Part shown: piece by piece, positions 50,018 through 58,860 of the stretch | Layout: every line of letters begins with the position of its first letter | Position numbering within the stretch: the stretch's first letter is position 1 | Source: an uncultured Prevotella sp. | GTDB lineage: Bacteria; Bacteroidota; Bacteroidia; Bacteroidales; Bacteroidaceae | Length of the DNA: 64,000 nucleotides | Direction of reading: 5' to 3' | Assembly (NCBI GenBank): GCA_900315525.1 | Contig: OMZO01000009.1 | Span: 1-64,000 of the forward strand | The notes under the pieces: model-generated | The model's input: the letters and a program-made list of their open reading frames with translations, nothing else | What the model was told of the DNA's origin: nothing | Database searches by the model: none | Translations under genes and position numbers: made by a program

Positions 50018-52027
50018 TTATTTCTTAATCTTATAGAGGCGGAAACTCATAGGCTGCAGCTCGTCGTTGAGGAAGGTGTTGCTCTTTCCGGCCTCACACT
50101 GCAGCGTGCCCTGCTTAGAGGTGATCTTCTCAGGATTGTCGAGGGTGTTCTCGTCATCCATACCGTCGTGACAGAGGGTAATTGTCTGAGCCGTGCGCTC
50201 GCCCTTGATACCCAGGAGGTTCAAGGTGACAGCCTGTTTCTGCTTGGAGGTGTTGATCACCTTAACGATGATCTCGCCTGTATTCTTGTCGAATACTGAA
50301 GAGGCAAACAGACCGTCCTGACCATCCAGACCTGCAACGGGCTTCTTGTCCATAGTCAAGGTCATCATGTTGGTACCCTTGTTCTGGGCATACATCTGCT
50401 GTACATAGTAGCTGACGCTCTTGAACATACGGGTGTTGTCGAACCAGATGAGGTCGGGACGCCACTGCCAACCCTCAACGTGGGCAAACAGCGGAGCATA
50501 GGCTGTCATATAGACGACATCGGCATTGCGCTCGAAATCTGTCATGAATCCAGCCTCAAGGATGCTGGCCTCGTAGTGGTTCCACTTCTTGCCCTTGCCG
50601 TGACAAGCGTACTCACCAGCAAACACCTTCGGACCCTTGCGGTCGTAGCTCTCGTAGCGCAGACCACCACACTTGTCGCCGTACTTGGCCTTTGCTTCTG
50701 GAGTACCCAGGAACCATGCCTCCGGACGGTAGAAGTGCTCATCGACGAGGTCGGCTTTCTGCTTCGTCATAGCAGCCCAGCCTTTGTCGAACATCTTACC
50801 CTCAGAGTCGGGACCACTGGTACCGACAATCTTGATATTGGGATACTTGGCGCGAATGGCTGCCACAAACGGCTCCAAACGCTTGTAATAAAGATCGTCC
50901 CACTGTTCGTTGCCGACGCCGATATACTTCATGTTGAAGGGCTCGGGGTGTCCCATCTCAGCGCGAATCTTACCCCACTCAGAGTCTGCAGGACCGTTGG
51001 CGAACTCAATCAGATCGAGGCAGTCTTGGATATAGGGCTGCAACTGGTCGTATGGTACGTGGGCATCCTCTGTCTCCCAGTTTTGGAACTGGCAGGCCAT
51101 ACCGACATTGAGTACGGGCAGTGGCTCAGCACCGATATCCTCAGAGAGCTGGAAGAACTCGAAGAAGCCGAGGCCGTAGCTCTGGAAATAATCAGGGTAG
51201 AAACGGTAGGGGAAGGTGTATTCCCAACGATTCTCGTTGAGTGGACGGTTCTCTACTGGTCCAATGGTGTTTTTCCATTGATAACGGGTAGCTAAGTCAA
51301 CGCCCTCCACAATACAACCACCAGGGAAGCGGAGCAAGCCGGGATGAACGTCGGCCAGTGCCTGAGCCAGGTCTGCACGCATACCGTTCTTACGGTTCTT
51401 GAACGTATTGACAGGGAAAAGGCTGACATGCTCCAGATCGACGGTCTTGTCACCATCGAGGTAGATGCGGAGCTGTGCCTTCTGGATGGTGCGAGGTGAT
51501 TTCATCACGACCTCATACTGCTTCCAGTCACTAGAGGTGATGTTGAGCTTGGCTTCGGCAAACTCCTGCTTTTCCTCCATCGTGGCGCGGTCGATGAACT
51601 GCACGATAATCTTTCCCTTGCCTTGAGGAGCCTTGGCCCAGACGGAGAACCGATAGTCCTCACCCTGTTTCAGGCCGATGCCAAAGAATCCGTCATTCGA
51701 GAGACCTGAACGGCGCTCCTTATGACCAGGATAGCGGAGTTCCACATAGTGGGGACAGCGCTCAAAAGGACCATCGTCCTTCACTTCGAAAGTTCCGAAG
51801 GGTTCCCATCCCATCAGACGGTCGGGAAACTCAAAGGAACGGTTTTTGACTAGCTCGCCATACAGTCCGCCGTCAGCGGCATAGTTGATGTCTTCGAAGA
51901 AAAGACCATACATTGTGGACTGAATGGGAGCACCGATTTTCTTGGTGTTTACATCCATCACGTGGGACTGAGCCGACATTGTGAGGGAAGATAGTGCTAA
52001 TGCACAAGTTAGGAAACATTGTTTCAT
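50018..52027 (-). CDS. alpha-L-arabinofuranosidase, GH51
   Basis: Starting at 52027 gives 669 residues with a signal peptide (MKQCFLTCALALSSLTMSAQ); an ATG two codons upstream is possible. The N-terminal part (about 70-230) includes a carbohydrate-binding-like beta-sandwich. The TIM barrel has the acid/base Glu in YIGVGNEQW and the nucleophile Glu in VFAGEYACHG. GH51 enzymes release arabinose from arabinan or arabinoxylan. It is divergent from a XylE-type sugar porter, and both fit pentose use. Confidence 0.94.
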   Translation of the reverse strand: MKQCFLTCALALSSLTMSAQSHVMDVNTKKIGAPIQSTMYGLFFEDINYAADGGLYGELVKNRSFEFPDRLMGWEPFGTFEVKDDGPFERCPHYVELRYPGHKERRSGLSNDGFFGIGLKQGEDYRFSVWAKAPQGKGKIIVQFIDRATMEEKQEFAEAKLNITSSDWKQYEVVMKSPRTIQKAQLRIYLDGDKTVDLEHVSLFPVNTFKNRKNGMRADLAQALADVHPGLLRFPGGCIVEGVDLATRYQWKNTIGPVENRPLNENRWEYTFPYRFYPDYFQSYGLGFFEFFQLSEDIGAEPLPVLNVGMACQFQNWETEDAHVPYDQLQPYIQDCLDLIEFANGPADSEWGKIRAEMGHPEPFNMKYIGVGNEQWDDLYYKRLEPFVAAIRAKYPNIKIVGTSGPDSEGKMFDKGWAAMTKQKADLVDEHFYRPEAWFLGTPEAKAKYGDKCGGLRYESYDRKGPKVFAGEYACHGKGKKWNHYEASILEAGFMTDFERNADVVYMTAYAPLFAHVEGWQWRPDLIWFDNTRMFKSVSYYVQQMYAQNKGTNMMTLTMDKKPVAGLDGQDGLFASSVFDKNTGEIIVKVINTSKQKQAVTLNLLGIKGERTAQTITLCHDGMDDENTLDNPEKITSKQGTLQCEAGKSNTFLNDELQPMSFRLYKIKK

Positions 52028-52077
52028 CTGCATATCAGTTTTAGATAGTTAATAGTCATTTTTTTATGTTTCAGATG

Positions 52078-52137
52078 CAAAATTAGTTAAAAAGTTGGAT
52101 AAAAGCAAACAAATATCAAATATTTGCTGTAATTTTG
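52078..52137. promoter_or_regulatory. divergent promoters of the GH51 and xylE-like genes
   Basis: TAATTTTG boxes occur on the minus strand (52078-52085) for GH51 and on the plus strand (52130-52137) for the porter. Both boxes are identical, which suggests joint control. Confidence 0.65.
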
Positions 52138-52159
52138 TAACTTATTAAGATTATCAACA

Positions 52160-53626
52160 ATGCAACAGACTCAGACTGGTAGCAAGAGCTACTTATTTAC
52201 TATCGTTTTGGTTGCCGTGCTCGGTGGCCTTTTGTTCGGTTATGACACAGCAGTCATCTCCGGTGCAGAGAAGGGACTTCAGGCTTTCTTCATGGAGGCT
52301 AAGGATTTTGCCTATACAGACGGATGGCATGGCTTCACGTCGGCTTCGGCTCTCATAGGCTGTATCATCGGCTCGGCCCTTTCGGGTTATCTGGCCACGA
52401 ATTTTGGCCGCAAGAAGTCGTTGATTATTGCGGGACTTCTCTTTTTCGTTTCGGCCCTTGGCTCGATGGATCCGGAGTTCCTCTTTTTTGAATACGGTGT
52501 TCCTACCTATTCGCTGCTTATCACCTTTAATATATATAGGGTGATTGGTGGTATTGGCGTGGGACTTGCCTCTGCCATCTGTCCGATGTATATCGGTGAG
52601 GTGGCGCCTTCCAATATCCGTGGTATGCTTGTCAGTTGGAACCAGTTTGCCATTATCTTTGGTCAGCTGGTGGTCTATTTCGTTAACTTCTTCATCCTGG
52701 GCGATCATATCCAGCCGCTCGTTGAGGAGATGGGTAAAGGACTGGCAGCCATCAATCCTGCTGCACAGTGGACAGTGACCACTGGTTGGCGCTATATGTT
52801 CGGTAGTGAGGCTGTACCCGCTGGACTTTTTGCCCTGCTGATCTGTTTCGTTCCTGAGACACCGCGTTACCTTGTGAGCGTTGGCGAGGATCAGAAGGCG
52901 TTGGGTATCCTCTCGAAGATCAACGGTTCGACCAAGGCTGCCCAAATCCTGCAGGATATCAAGGACACGATGGTGGTGAAGACCGAGAAACTGATGACCT
53001 ACGGTGCACTCTGTATCTTTGTGGGTATCATGCTCAGTGTGTTCCAGCAGGCTGTAGGTATCAATGCTGTGCTCTATTACGCACCGCGTATCTTTGGTGA
53101 CATGGGCATGGACAATCCGATGATTCTGACGGTGTTCATGGGTATCGTCAATATCTCGTTCACGCTGGTGGCAGTGTTCACGGTTGAGAAACTGGGGCGC
53201 AAACCGCTGCTCATCTGCGGTTCGCTCGGCATGGCCCTTGGTGCCTTCGGTGTGGCTGTGACCTTTGGTCATGCGAATCTGGAGTTGGTGGCGGCTGTTT
53301 CACTTTTGGTCTATTCCGCCTCGTTCATGTTCTCATGGGGTCCCATTTGCTGGGTGCTCATAGCTGAGATATTCCCCAACACCATCCGTGGTGCGGCTGT
53401 GGCCATTGCCGTAGCTTTCCAGTGGATCTCCAACTTCATCGTCAGCTCTTCTTTCGTGCCGATGTTTAATATGCACCTGACGGAAGGCGACGATTTCGGA
53501 CACTGGTTCACTTATGGCCTTTATGGTGTGATTTGTGTGATTGCGGCTCTGTTCGTATGGCGCCTTGTGCCTGAGACAAAGGGTAAGACGCTGGAGGATA
53601 TGAGCAAGCTTTGGAAGAAAAACTAA
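52160..53626 (+). CDS. xylE: MFS sugar porter, XylE type
   Basis: A 488-residue inner membrane protein with twelve membrane segments and sugar-porter signatures: GGLLFGYDTAVISGA, NFGRKKS, RGMLVSWNQ, QQAVGINAVLYYAP and the C-terminal PETKGKTLE. Members carry xylose, arabinose or glucose with H+. The divergent GH51 gene makes arabinose or xylose the likely substrate here. Confidence 0.92.
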   Translation: MQQTQTGSKSYLFTIVLVAVLGGLLFGYDTAVISGAEKGLQAFFMEAKDFAYTDGWHGFTSASALIGCIIGSALSGYLATNFGRKKSLIIAGLLFFVSALGSMDPEFLFFEYGVPTYSLLITFNIYRVIGGIGVGLASAICPMYIGEVAPSNIRGMLVSWNQFAIIFGQLVVYFVNFFILGDHIQPLVEEMGKGLAAINPAAQWTVTTGWRYMFGSEAVPAGLFALLICFVPETPRYLVSVGEDQKALGILSKINGSTKAAQILQDIKDTMVVKTEKLMTYGALCIFVGIMLSVFQQAVGINAVLYYAPRIFGDMGMDNPMILTVFMGIVNISFTLVAVFTVEKLGRKPLLICGSLGMALGAFGVAVTFGHANLELVAAVSLLVYSASFMFSWGPICWVLIAEIFPNTIRGAAVAIAVAFQWISNFIVSSSFVPMFNMHLTEGDDFGHWFTYGLYGVICVIAALFVWRLVPETKGKTLEDMSKLWKKN

Positions 53627-53646
53627 CTACAATAATATAAAATACA

Positions 53647-54003
53647 ATGAAGAAAGTTCTAGTAGCAGAAGACAATGACAGTAACTTCATTCTGATGACT
53701 TATATCTTAAAGAAGTACTATCAGTATGATCGTGCAAAAAATGGACAAGAGGCTGTCGAAATGGTCGATAAAGGTGGTTTTGATATCGTTCTGATGGATA
53801 TCAAGATGCCGGTGATGGATGGTCTGGAGGCGACAAAGCGCATTAAGGAGGCTCATCCCGAACTGCCTATCGTAGCTTTGACGGCAAATGCCTTTGACAA
53901 CGACCGTCAGCTGGCTTTTGATGCCGGTTGCGTGGATTTCCTGTCGAAGCCTGTCAGCAGCGAGGCTTGTATCTCCACCATTAAGAAATATGTAGGGGAA
54001 TAG
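53647..54003 (+). CDS. receiver-only response regulator (CheY-like)
   Basis: A 118-residue single receiver domain: acidic pair E8-D9, phosphoacceptor D51 in LMDIKMP, the Thr in ALTANAF and Lys in LSKPVSS. There is no output domain, so it must act through protein contacts, perhaps as the detached receiver of a hybrid kinase. No kinase is adjacent. It follows the porter by 20 nt and may be read through from it. Confidence 0.92.
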   Translation: MKKVLVAEDNDSNFILMTYILKKYYQYDRAKNGQEAVEMVDKGGFDIVLMDIKMPVMDGLEATKRIKEAHPELPIVALTANAFDNDRQLAFDAGCVDFLSKPVSSEACISTIKKYVGE

Positions 54004-54005
54004 GT

Positions 54006-55781
54006 CTAAGCCAACTCTAAATCGAATGCCTGCCGTAGTTTCTCTATGGCAAGATTTTCTTTGCTCATTAGTTCGAATTGTTCACGACGGGAGAGTATCT
54101 TGGCTTGTTCCTGATGCTCGGCAACGCGAATGTCCAGTGTGATGTTTGCATTCTGGAGTGATTGCTTCAGTGTGTTGACAATCCTCCCCCTGAAGTCATC
54201 CATTTCTTGCTTAATGAGTGCATTATCGACGGTTACCTCAATTCGCGGCAGTTCGATAATCACAGGATTCATATTCTTCATGCGGGTAGCGATGCCATAG
54301 AGCTCTTTTGGCATGCGGTTGCACATAGCCATCCACTGCAGTTCCAGGTCTTCTTGTGAGAAAACGGCATCGGTCTGTTGCTCCACTGCTGCAGACACAG
54401 AACCTGGGATAATCTTCATCTTCGATGGCTTTCCCTGATTGCGGAGGTTGTTCCACGAAAAACCAATGCCGCCAATCTTCATGGCGGGACTGGCAGGAGC
54501 GCTTGGCTTAGGCTGGGGATTAGGATTCTCTGAGTGAGCGGGCTTACTGATAGCGTTGGGCTTAGCGGATACGACAGGTTTAGCCGCAACTACCTGTGGG
54601 GTTGCATTCTGGGGCTGGGACTGTCGTATCAGGTTCTTAAACAGGGTTTTCAATCTTCTGGGGCGACGCCCCGCGCTGGCATCATCGTCTGGCTGTGTGA
54701 TCTGGGCAATCTCAATGAGCGTCAACTCCACAAGCAGACGCTTGTTTGAAGACTGTCGATAGTTGATGTCGCATTGGTTCATCAGTTTCAGCGCTTGATA
54801 GAGAAAACGTGTTTCACAGTGTTTGGCCTGTTCTTGATAGCGCTGTCGCTGCTGGTCGCTGACCTCCAGCAGAGGAAGAGTCTGCGGATCCTTTGCCATC
54901 AATACGTTACGTACATGTTTGGCAAGGCCTTGAATCAGCAGACCTCCGTCAAAACCTTTGTTGATGACATTATTAAGTAGCACCATGATGTCGCTGACTT
55001 TATTCGCGACGGCTAAGTCAATTATCTGGAAATAGTTCTCGGCATCGAGCACATTCAGGTCTTCAATCACTTTCTCATAGGTGATATTGCCCTGACAGAA
55101 AGAGGCTGCTTGGTCGAAGATAGATAAGGCGTCGCGCATACCGCCATCAGCTTTCTCTGCAATGACTGCCAGTGCCTGTTCCTCATAGGTGATACCTTCC
55201 TGATCTGCTACGTGTTTCAGGTGGTCAACAGTATTGCGGATGGTCATACGCTCGAAGTCGTAGATCTGGCAGCGGCTGAGAATGGTCGGCAGGATCTTGT
55301 GCTTCTCAGTAGTGGCAAGGATGAAAATGACATGTGCAGGCGGTTCCTCCAATGTCTTCAGGAAAGCATTGAAGGCTGCTGTAGAAAGCATATGCACCTC
55401 GTCGATGATAAACACCTTGTATCTGCCAAGCTGTGGCGGGATACGTGTCTGTTCCATCAGAGTCTTGATGTGCTCTACAGAGTTGTTGCTGGCTGCGTCG
55501 AGCTCGAAGATGTTCAGTGAACGCTGCTCATTGAACGACTGGCAACTCTCACATTCGTTGCAGGCTTCCCCGTCGGCTGTAGGGTTCTGACAGTTGATGG
55601 CCTTGGCAAAAATACGTGCACAGGTTGTCTTTCCTACACCTCGTGGTCCGCAAAAGAGATAGGCATGAGCCAGTTTCCCACTTTTGACGGCATTCTTCAG
55701 CGTCGTGGTCAGTGCACTCTGTCCCACAACAGTGTCGAAGGTCATCGGACGGTATTTCCTGGCCGAAACAATATATTCCAT
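54006..55781 (-). CDS. dnaX: DNA polymerase III subunit gamma/tau
   Basis: A 591-residue clamp-loader ATPase. It starts with SARKYRPMTFDTVVGQ, has Walker A GPRGVGKTTCARIF, a zinc module (CQNP...CNECESC), DEVHML and the SRC finger in ILSRCQIYDF. A Pro/Ala/Lys-rich linker (about 395-440) leads to a C-terminal domain. It organises the replicase with delta' (holB, 26389). A TATCTTTG promoter box lies at 55805-55812 on the same strand. Confidence 0.96.
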   Translation of the reverse strand: MEYIVSARKYRPMTFDTVVGQSALTTTLKNAVKSGKLAHAYLFCGPRGVGKTTCARIFAKAINCQNPTADGEACNECESCQSFNEQRSLNIFELDAASNNSVEHIKTLMEQTRIPPQLGRYKVFIIDEVHMLSTAAFNAFLKTLEEPPAHVIFILATTEKHKILPTILSRCQIYDFERMTIRNTVDHLKHVADQEGITYEEQALAVIAEKADGGMRDALSIFDQAASFCQGNITYEKVIEDLNVLDAENYFQIIDLAVANKVSDIMVLLNNVINKGFDGGLLIQGLAKHVRNVLMAKDPQTLPLLEVSDQQRQRYQEQAKHCETRFLYQALKLMNQCDINYRQSSNKRLLVELTLIEIAQITQPDDDASAGRRPRRLKTLFKNLIRQSQPQNATPQVVAAKPVVSAKPNAISKPAHSENPNPQPKPSAPASPAMKIGGIGFSWNNLRNQGKPSKMKIIPGSVSAAVEQQTDAVFSQEDLELQWMAMCNRMPKELYGIATRMKNMNPVIIELPRIEVTVDNALIKQEMDDFRGRIVNTLKQSLQNANITLDIRVAEHQEQAKILSRREQFELMSKENLAIEKLRQAFDLELA

Positions 55782-55804
55782 ATTTGTTCTGAGTAAATTT
55801 TTGG

Positions 55805-55863
55805 CAAAGATACAAAAAAGTTGGGAAATAAGAATTAAGAATTAAGAGAATTTTGTATCTTTG
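55805..55863. promoter_or_regulatory. divergent promoters of dnaX and the FtsB-like gene
   Basis: TATCTTTG occurs on the minus strand (55805-55812) and on the plus strand (55856-55863), with a short AATTAAGAATT run between them. Confidence 0.65.
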
Positions 55864-55881
55864 CAGACAAATTAGAAATAT

Positions 55882-56241
55882 ATGAAAGTATTTAGAAGCA
55901 TCAAGGCTTTTCTGCTCAGCATATGGCATTCTATGTTCTTCAAGTATGCCGTTGTCTGTATCTTGGGTGTCCTCATAGTGGGATTTCTCGACGAGAACAG
56001 TTTCTGGAGCCATATGAAGAATCGTCAGCGCATCAATGAACTGCAGGAGGAGACAGCCAAATACAATGCTGAGTTCCGGCGTGATCAGGCGCGAATACGG
56101 GAACTGGACAGAAATCCTAAGGCCATGGAAAAAATTGCCAGGGAACGTTTCTTCATGAAAGCCGATGACGAAGACATCTTCGTGCTGAGTGATGATGATC
56201 GTGAGATTAAAGGTGTGGTAGGAGATGAGACAGCTGAATAA
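55882..56241 (+). CDS. FtsB/DivIC-family septum formation initiator
   Basis: A 119-residue bitopic membrane protein: cytoplasmic start, one membrane segment (about 20-38), then a coiled coil (INELQEETAKYNAEFRRDQARIREL) and the family motif NPKAMEKIARERFFMK. FtsB/DivIC proteins link early and late divisome parts in the periplasm. It overlaps the next gene by 17 nt. Confidence 0.88.
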   Translation: MKVFRSIKAFLLSIWHSMFFKYAVVCILGVLIVGFLDENSFWSHMKNRQRINELQEETAKYNAEFRRDQARIRELDRNPKAMEKIARERFFMKADDEDIFVLSDDDREIKGVVGDETAE

Positions 56242-56626
56242 GTGGCAGACGGCAGTCTTCCTGGTAGGTGCCTTTCTGATGGTCGTTGGAGCAGGGCTTA
56301 GTGTGCTGGCATGGAAAGGAGCACCTTATGTGTTTTCCGTGGGTGCTTTGGCCTTTGTCACGATGCAGATGCTGCAGCGCTATGAAGGGACAAATTTCGT
56401 CATCCGCCGCCTGAGGCGAATCATGCTCTTGAGTGACGTGATGTTCTTACTTTCCGCATTGCTGATGATAGCCAATATGGGAAATGTTTTTGGACTGAGC
56501 CATCTTACATATATAGAATATGTATATAATAAATGGGTCATCACGTTGCTGATTGCGGCAATCCTTCAGCTTTATTCTACGCATAGAATAGGCAATGAAC
56601 TGGAAAAAGAGGCAAAAAAACTATAA
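56225..56626 (+). CDS. four-helix membrane protein, unknown function
   Basis: A 133-residue protein with four membrane segments (about 9-28, 33-50, 64-85 and 97-118) and short charged loops. The overlap with the FtsB-like gene suggests coupled translation and a shared envelope role. No family name is assigned. A terminator follows directly. Confidence 0.75.
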   Translation: MRQLNKWQTAVFLVGAFLMVVGAGLSVLAWKGAPYVFSVGALAFVTMQMLQRYEGTNFVIRRLRRIMLLSDVMFLLSALLMIANMGNVFGLSHLTYIEYVYNKWVITLLIAAILQLYSTHRIGNELEKEAKKL

Positions 56627-56630
56627 AAGA

Positions 56631-56666
56631 TTGCGCATTTGTTTTAAAATGCGCAAATTTTTTTTT
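56631..56666 (+). terminator. terminator after the four-helix membrane protein
   Basis: TTGCGCATTT (56631-56640) pairs with AAATGCGCAA (56647-56656) and is followed by a run of nine or more T. Confidence 0.9.
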
Positions 56667-56685
56667 CTACTTCAATATATCGTTG

Positions 56686-56693
56686 TACATTTG
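56686..56693 (+). promoter_or_regulatory. promoter of the DUF4369/pyrC unit, TACATTTG
   Basis: The box ends at the first possible GTG (56693), so the ATG at 56714 is the better start for the lipoprotein. Confidence 0.65.
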
Positions 56694-56713
56694 TGCCGCG
56701 AAACGAATTATTT

Positions 56714-57514
56714 ATGAACAAGATTCTGTACACATTAGTTGTAATAGCAACACTTACGTCATGCGCTGAGTCCTATTCGATTCAGGGTACCTCGTCGGTG
56801 TCGTCACTTGATGGTAGCAAACTTTATCTGAAGACCGTGAAAGATCAGGAGCTGAAGAATCTGGATTCCTGCGATGTGGTTCATGGCAAATTCCGCTTTG
56901 CTGGGTTGCTTGATACTGTCAAATTGGCAAATCTCTATATGGACGACGAGTCGCTGATGATGCCGGTGGTTGTAGAAAAGGGTGAGATTGAGATTCGCAT
57001 CGATAATACAGGCCGTAACGTCAGTGGAACACCGCTGAACGATAAGCTATATCAGTTTATCAACCGTCATGACCAGATTGGCAACGAGATGAACGAGTTG
57101 TCGCATAAGCAGAGTCAGATGCTGCTTGACGGTATCGATGAGGATATCATCAATAAGAAACTTTCAGTCGAGGCAGCTCGTCTGGCCCAGCAGGAAGACA
57201 GTCTTGTGACTAATTTCATCGTGGAGAATTTCGATAATGTGTTGGGCCCGGGCGTCTTCATGATGATGACGAGTGGTTATCCCTATCCAGTGCTGACACC
57301 GCAGATAGAGGATATTATGAGCAAGGCTACCAAGAAGTTCAAGGATGATCCTTATGTCAAGCAGTACTATCAGACAGCTAACGAGATACAGGCTCGCCAG
57401 AATGGCCTGGTTGATGACATGCCCCAGCAGGCTCCTGCTGCTCAAGCACCAGCAGAGAAGCCTCAACTGCCTGACTCCACGCAGTTGCCTTCACTCAACC
57501 TCCCTCAGAAATGA
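56714..57514 (+). CDS. DUF4369-type lipoprotein
   Basis: From 56714 it has 266 residues, with a signal peptide and lipobox LTSC (about Cys17). The beta-rich segment KLYLKTVKDQELKNLDSCDVVHGKFRFAG is typical of DUF4369, a domain found at the N-terminus of Bacteroidetes thioredoxin-like proteins. Here the thioredoxin domain is absent, and a helical part and a Pro/Ala/Gln-rich tail follow. Function unknown. It overlaps pyrC by 4 nt. Confidence 0.82.
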   Translation: MNKILYTLVVIATLTSCAESYSIQGTSSVSSLDGSKLYLKTVKDQELKNLDSCDVVHGKFRFAGLLDTVKLANLYMDDESLMMPVVVEKGEIEIRIDNTGRNVSGTPLNDKLYQFINRHDQIGNEMNELSHKQSQMLLDGIDEDIINKKLSVEAARLAQQEDSLVTNFIVENFDNVLGPGVFMMMTSGYPYPVLTPQIEDIMSKATKKFKDDPYVKQYYQTANEIQARQNGLVDDMPQQAPAAQAPAEKPQLPDSTQLPSLNLPQK

Positions 57515-58848
57515 AGACGCTGATTAAAGGTGGAACGCTCGTCAACGAAGGGAGACTGTTTGATGGCTCCATTGTTGTGGAAGATTCCCGAATAGCGAAG
57601 ATTATAGAAGGAAACCATACGCCCGATGCATCCTATGATGAGGTCATAGATGCATCGGGCTGTTTTGTGCTTCCCGGCATTATCGATGACCATGTACATT
57701 TCCGTGAGCCGGGTTTGACAGCCAAGGCGGATATGGATACAGAGAGTCAGGCTGCAGCGGCTGGTGGCGTGACGACCTATTTCGATATGCCGAATACAGT
57801 GCCCCAGACCACTACATTGGAAGCCCTCGAAGAGAAGTACGCACTAGGTGCAGAGAAGAGTCATGTCAACTATGCCTTTTTCTTTGGGGCCACGAACGAC
57901 AATGTGGCGCTCTTCTCGCAGCTCGATAAGCGACGTGTTCCTGGAATTAAACTTTTCATGGGTAGTTCGACGGGAAATATGCTTGTTGATCGTCAGGAAG
58001 CCCTTGATCAGATATTTGCCTCTGCTGATATGCCGATCATGGTACATTGTGAGGATACGGGTATCATTAATCGCAATATGGCGGCTGCAAAGGAGAAGTA
58101 TGGAGATGACCCGAACGTAACCCATCATCCTGAAATACGGAGTGCTGAGGCTTGTTATGAAAGCACACAGTTGGCTGTGACCTTGGCAAAGAAGCACCAG
58201 GCTCGCCTGCATGTGGCTCATCTTACAACGGCCCGTGAATTGGAACTCTTTGGTGACGATCCTAATATCACAGCAGAGGCAACAGTCTCTCATCTGTTTT
58301 TCTGCGACCGAGACTATTCCTTGTTGGGGACACGCATCAAGTGCAATCCAGCCATCAAGTCTGAACGTGATCGTGAAGCGTTGCGTGAGGCGCTGAATGA
58401 TGGTAGAATCAGCGTTGTTGGTACGGATCACGCCCCCCATCTACTTTCTCAGAAAGAAGGAGGTTGTGCCAAGGCTGCCAGTGGCATGCCGATGGTTCAG
58501 TTTTCTTTGGTGACGATGTTGGAACTCGTTGATCAGGGTGTCCTTTCTCTTGAACGACTTGTGGAACTGATGTGCCACCATCCAGCAACACTCTTTGGTG
58601 TACGCCATCGTGGCTTCCTGCGCGAAGGTTATCAGGCAGATATCGTACTCGTGCGCCCGAACACTGGATGGACGGTTACCAAAGAAATCATCCTGAGTAA
58701 ATGTGGCTGGAGTCCGATGGAGGGACACATGTATCTTTGGCGCGTGGAGCGGACACTCTGTAATGGACATACCGTTTGGCAGCAGGGTAGGGTTGATACC
58801 AGTTATATCGGGCAACCAGTGGAATTCTCTGCCAAACGAACAGACTAA
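57511..58848 (+). CDS. pyrC: dihydroorotase
   Basis: A 445-residue amidohydrolase with metal ligands in DDHVHFREPG, the segment GGVTTYFDMPNT and the late GTDHAPH motif. It closes carbamoyl-aspartate to dihydroorotate in pyrimidine synthesis. The length fits class I dihydroorotases. A long inverted repeat (57621-57660) lies within the coding sequence near the 5' end. Confidence 0.94.
   Translation: MKTLIKGGTLVNEGRLFDGSIVVEDSRIAKIIEGNHTPDASYDEVIDASGCFVLPGIIDDHVHFREPGLTAKADMDTESQAAAAGGVTTYFDMPNTVPQTTTLEALEEKYALGAEKSHVNYAFFFGATNDNVALFSQLDKRRVPGIKLFMGSSTGNMLVDRQEALDQIFASADMPIMVHCEDTGIINRNMAAAKEKYGDDPNVTHHPEIRSAEACYESTQLAVTLAKKHQARLHVAHLTTARELELFGDDPNITAEATVSHLFFCDRDYSLLGTRIKCNPAIKSERDREALREALNDGRISVVGTDHAPHLLSQKEGGCAKAASGMPMVQFSLVTMLELVDQGVLSLERLVELMCHHPATLFGVRHRGFLREGYQADIVLVRPNTGWTVTKEIILSKCGWSPMEGHMYLWRVERTLCNGHTVWQQGRVDTSYIGQPVEFSAKRTD
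57621..57660. repeat. long inverted repeat inside pyrC
   Basis: GCCCGATGCAT (57621-57631) pairs with 57650-57660, and CTATGA (57633-57638) pairs with TCATAG (57644-57649), leaving one bulged C and a 5-nt loop: 17 base pairs within codons 37-50. Confidence 0.9.
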
Positions 58849-58860
58849 CGCCATCTCAAG

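Noticed and set aside
52193..53272. 359-codon minus-strand frame within xylE
   Set aside because: Antisense to a well-conserved twelve-helix sugar porter; its His/Arg/Thr-rich product has no family features.
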